From: Congeria kusceri
Taxonomy: Eukaryota > Mollusca > Bivalvia > Myida > Dreissenidae
Direction of reading: 5' to 3'
Assembly: GCA_027627225.1 (NCBI GenBank)
Contig: CM051029.1
Span: 20,190,356-20,254,355 of the forward strand
Length of the DNA stretch: 64,000 nt
Below are positions 60,200 to 64,000 of this stretch, piece after piece (the stretch's first letter is position 1; the number at the start of each line of letters is the position of its first letter). The notes under the pieces were generated by a model that saw only the letters and a list, made by a program, of their open reading frames with translations, was not told where the DNA came from and did no database searches. A program made the translations under genes and the position numbers.

Positions 60200-60660
60200 A
60201 AATTGGCTTTCCCGTGGGATCTTTTCATTTTTTCCACGGGATTTTCATTCTCCCATGGGATTTTTATGTTTCCCCAGGGTATTTTTTCCCACATTTTGTG
60301 TGGGAAAAGAATACCGTGGGATTTCTTTTTTGAATATGCTTTTTAGGCATATATATGCATATTAAGCTTTATTAAACTGTTTGCACTAATTAACGTTTGA
60401 AAATTATGATAAGAAAAAAATCCCACTTTTTTAATGGGAAACAAATCCAGTGGGAAAAAAAATGTTATTGTATTAAATAACTCGAAGAATTATCTTGGGC
60501 TAGTTAAAACTGTATTGTTTTATATTTCTGAGTATTTCTATAAGAGTGTTCTTACATTTTACATTTTGAATTTTCCCACTGGATTTTTTTCCCAATTCTG
60601 AACATGGGAATGTTTTTCCCACTTTTGAAAATTTGAAATTTTGTCCACTTTTAAAATAGG
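60200..60660. repeat. GTGGGA/TCCCAC cluster with long inverted repeat
   Basis: Many copies of (C)CCRTGGGATTTT and its inverse occur in this stretch. The segment AATGGGAAACAAATCCAGTG at 60433-60464 is the near-perfect inverse of 60569-60597 (CCCACTGGATTTTTTTCCCA), so about 30-bp arms enclose about 105 bp. The origin is unclear; I do not recognise the family. Confidence 0.6.
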
Positions 60661-61555
60661 ATTATTTTATTTTGAAAGAAAATGTGCATTTTCTCATGTG
60701 CTATCTACTTATTGTATTACTGATTAAAGTATGCTATTCAGCGTCTAAATTATCAGGATTCCATTGTTTAAACGCATGATAAGTAGAGTGGAATATGTGA
60801 TACCGCGGTCGAGCGTAGACAACAGGGCTTGACCAATAGTGTACATTTAGTTTTAGCTAGTTATAATATTAAAGTGTTAATACAATTATTGCATATTATG
60901 CTTAATTCGAACGTAGATTCATTGTGTCATCTATTAATCAGTAAATTATAAATGATGTGTGTTTAATATTTAATGTAATAATGGTTTTTCCCGAGAAACT
61001 CGAGAAAAAAAAAATTTGGTACACACGTATTTCCACTCATTGATGACGACACACAAATAATGAAATTAACGAGTAACAAAAATACCGTATGTCAAGTACT
61101 TATTGCTCTTCTATTATATATATTAAAATAAAAATAATACAAATAATTGATAAATAACTTGAGATCTCTTATAACATTTCGCAAGTTTGAATAAGTATTT
61201 ACGAAACAATGTATGTGAATACAGAAAATAAAGTTTGATTGTTTTCAATCGATTGCTGCAAAAATAGAATTGTAAAGGAAATTTTTAACTTTAAACAGTG
61301 TACATAATATCAATTTTTTGATCATAAAATACAGCATATTTCAAATAGCTATAATTAGATTAGTCGAACATATGCAACAAAGCTGACCCGTTTTGAAACT
61401 ATATATGCCTACAAATTGTTTCTAATCGCCATACAATTAAATAATACTTGTTTTATTTCACGCTTATATCAGAAACCATCAGCACTTTTAAATTAAATTG
61501 CTGTGATACGGCATTTTAACTTAATGCGTAAAACCATACATACGGCAATTTATTA

Positions 61556-61745
61556 CTGGAACTACGGGGATCTCCGGTAGAGTGAACATGTATCTTGCCG
61601 CACATTTTGTTTACTGCCAATAGTTCGAGCCTCGATGACAGGACCTGAGCAGACAGCCGCGGGAACCTTAAAAGCTCATACTGGATGTAGCTCGACACGT
61701 CTGAGTCCGAGAAAGACGCTAAGCTAGCAACTGCTCTACGCTACC
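61556..61745 (-). mobile_element. tRNA-like (possibly SINE) copy 1
   Basis: The minus strand starts GGTAGCGTAGAGCAGTTGCT and continues GTCTTTCTCGGACTCAGACG then TGTCGAGC. This resembles the order of a eukaryotic tRNA-Leu (GGTAGCGT start, A box, long variable arm, B box), but with many mismatches. The downstream part (AGGTTCC ... CATCGAGGCTCGAAC ... AAAATGTGCG) recurs about 194 bp away. A functional tRNA is ruled out by the broken stems. Confidence 0.3.
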
Positions 61746-61774
61746 TTACTAACCATGTATATTAGTATTGATAT

Positions 61775-61925
61775 ATAGGCAAAATGTCTCCAGGCGCACA
61801 TTTTCTCTATGCCATACGGTTAAAGCTTCGATGCTTTGACCTAAACAGGAAGCCACTGGAACCTACAGCGCTCCTACCGAAAGGGATCCGACGCCTCTCG
61901 GCCGCACTGTTCCCGATAAACGCAT
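61775..61925 (-). mobile_element. tRNA-like (possibly SINE) copy 2
   Basis: A diverged second copy in the same orientation: GGCCGAGAGGCGTCGGATCC, CTGTAGGTTCCAGTGGCTTC, GCATCGAAGCTTTAACCG and AAAATGTGCGCC. It has the same order of blocks as 61556-61745 but lacks the first tRNA-like bases. Confidence 0.3.
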
Positions 61926-61929
61926 TAAT

Positions 61930-63690
61930 ATAGTTTTCGTAGTCAAAACGTCTTCTGGCGAACTGTACATTTGTTAATCAAGGTAAATCACGACTGGTAG
62001 ATGCGATTGATCGAAAAATAGTGCGTTTCATGATACATTTTCACTGAAGTGAAAACATAAATTCGTATATTTTCACTGTTTCAACAGTAAAAAAATCAAA
62101 GTTTATTTAACTATTGCAATTATGTAATTCACTGAAAAGCATATAATAAAAAATAGTATATATTTGTATTTTTAGAATCCATATCATTATAGAAACGTTA
62201 TCATTTGTATTCCACATCATCTGGTATACGACATTTGTAGATAATTGATACGTGGTTTATAAGAAATTATACAATCTGAAAAAGTCTATACCATCACAAT
62301 TAATTGTTCAAATTGCATTTAAAAGCAATATTGTTATTCCGCAAAGGAATGCACATATTGAAAAGATGCATTGTCTATAAAAGCGATGCTTTCGCACACA
62401 AACATACTTTTCTATTCTAAATAAACTCATTTATTAATGTATACGTATTGAGTTGTGCAGTGCTTATAACACAATTTAATCAATAAAGGCGCTATATTAA
62501 AAAAAATGAACTTAGCACAAAATCGTGCTTGTTTTAACTAAATACTGTTTACAACATTGTTGGAAATACATTTATTCTTCTTTCGAATTTAATAAATGTA
62601 TTTATCGAAATACATTGAAATCTAATTATATAAATGTACCAGAGATTAATTCTACACATATGGCATTGCATTTTAATAATTGATTTATGTATATGATAGT
62701 GTTTAAAAGAAGCAAGAATAGTAAAAAAAATGATATTATTGCATTTGAAATACAATATTTTTCTTTAAAAAATAGTCAAGAATAGTGCAGTAAATCAACT
62801 GGTATAAAATACAGACCCAAGTTAAAGTAACCATGTTAAAAAAATGTTTCATGCAAAATAAAAGGCAAAACAGTCACTGATAAGGACCAAAGAATCTAAA
62901 CATCCCAAATTCTTCGTCCGAAAATATAGCCACTCCCTGATAAATTGTCCTTTACTTTAATACAATTGTTTTTGTTTTGTAAACATTCTCTAACTTGGTA
63001 AAAGTGTTTTTAATGAACCTTTATTTGCTCTGTGAAAATTTCAGCTAAATAAATACATTATTAACTGAAATCCTTTGTTTTCAAAATGACATAATTGTGT
63101 TGTTAGCACCATCGTTTAATTTAACAGTTTGGCAGACTATATATCAATAATTCAATAACAACCTATATTGGCTAATTTAAAGTAGCTGTATTAGTATATT
63201 AAAATACAAATACAATAATTTGGTTTAAACTAGTACATAGGTTTGTATAGTGCTTTTAAATAATTAGAAGGATGGTGAAGAATAACACATGATTGTGGAT
63301 ATTATGATTGTAAGGACGATCTCGTTTTCTTCACATTTTTTTCACTTTATTGTCTATAAAGATATTAAAATTAGTTTCAAAATGTGTTAGACAAATCAAT
63401 AGCATATTCCGAAATTCTACTTTTCTAACAGGATGCACACACATTTCTTATCAGTATTCGACAATAAAATGAACACTGTTTCCACAGTAACCGATAGCAT
63501 TAACGGTCAAAAACGTCTTAGGGTGACAATTTGAATGATAAGTTATACTTTACCAAACAAATATTTTCCATTTAAAGGTTTCCTGCTAAACTATTGTACA
63601 TCGGATTAAGTTAAATATAAATGAAATTCGGGGCACGACTTTTTAAACTCAACCGATACACTGGGCAACAAAAAGATATTCATATTACAG
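61930..63690. other. AT-rich non-coding stretch
   Basis: No supported gene or large repeat apart from the hairpin at 62038. Confidence 0.4.
62038..62055. repeat. short perfect hairpin
   Basis: TTTTCACT-GA-AGTGAAAA. A related half-site TTTTCACTGTTTCAACAGT follows at about 62075, suggesting the end of a foldback element. Confidence 0.5.
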
Positions 63691-63744
63691 TTTATTATTA
63701 ATAGTAGTGTTATTATAATTATCATTACTTTTATTACTATTATT

Positions 63745-63775
<31 letters not shown>

Positions 63776-63820
63776 TATTATTATCATCATTATAATCGTT
63801 ATTATTATTATTATTATATA
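63691..63820. repeat. (ATT)n / (ATC)n microsatellite
   Basis: Imperfect ATT runs with ATC variants. They abut the AGT array that follows. Confidence 0.85.
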
Positions 63821-63843
63821 GTAGTAGTAGTAGTAGTAATAGT

Positions 63844-63896
<53 letters not shown>

Positions 63897-63960
63897 TAGT
63901 AGTAGTAAAAGTAGTAGTAGTAGTACTAGTAGTAGTAGTAGTAGTAGAAGTAATAGTAGC

Positions 63961-64000
<40 letters not shown>
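63821..64000. repeat. (AGT)n / (AGC)n microsatellite, cut by window end
   Basis: AGT units with an AGC block at 63844-63882. It is the same motif as the array in locus C at 37.5 kb. It continues past the end of the window. Confidence 0.9.

Noticed and set aside
61690..61745. Functional tRNA-Leu gene
   Set aside because: Acceptor and T-arm stems do not close and the B box is poor; kept only as a tRNA-like repeat.

Overview
The window looks like nuclear DNA of an invertebrate animal, most likely a bivalve mollusc. It is AT-rich and holds only short exons with GT..AG borders and long introns. It carries several microsatellites and minisatellites, and the repeats that can be named (pearl/Helitron-like tandem-core elements, a Crypton, a Harbinger relic, LINE ends, MITEs) fit a mollusc. 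The species is a guess; I see no bacterial, organellar or viral gene block. No continuous reading frame in the window encodes a complete conventional protein.

The main gene content is three related immunoglobulin-superfamily membrane-receptor loci. Locus A (minus strand, about 14.4-18.6 kb) and locus B (minus strand, about 31.2-33.3 kb) lie in tandem. Locus C (plus strand, about 35.3-42.7 kb) is divergent from B, with about 2 kb and two MITEs between them. The exons are mostly symmetrical phase 1-1 modules: Ig domains, an FN3 domain (A and B), then one transmembrane exon. In B and C the transmembrane exon is exactly 37 codons, with matching phases and an A-V-x-G-G-A-V pattern. Locus C is followed by short plus-strand tail exons with YxxL motifs. 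All three loci carry in-frame stops or frameshifts, so I read them as decaying paralogues or pseudogenes. Sequence error cannot be excluded without reads.

The second coding-like block is a degenerate, intron-containing Crypton-type tyrosine recombinase (minus strand, 56.6-58.8 kb). Its exon junctions restore the protein frame, its C-terminal HxxR, GH and Tyr motifs survive, and its N-terminal half carries stops. A Harbinger transposase fragment (22.1 kb) and two LINE reverse-transcriptase ends (52.3-52.8 and 53.1-53.4 kb) complete the transposon relics.

Repeats fill much of the rest. There is a 42-bp hairpin minisatellite (2.4-3.5 kb, split by an insertion), a 48-bp array (44.1-44.7 kb) and a 30-bp array (46.9-47.3 kb). 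Three pearl-like tandem-core elements lie at 47.9, 49.7 and 59.7 kb. Foldback or palindromic elements lie at 17.8, 22.4, 26.7, 51.8, 55.5 and 60.4 kb. A 254-bp tandem duplication sits at 24.8 kb. AGT/ATT trinucleotide arrays occur at 37.5 kb and at the right edge. The remaining intervals (about 0.3-2.4, 3.5-10.8, 11.1-14.4, 18.8-22.0, 27.7-31.2, 38.3-41.5, 42.7-44.1 and 61.9-63.7 kb) are AT-rich, with no gene I can support beyond weak exon candidates.
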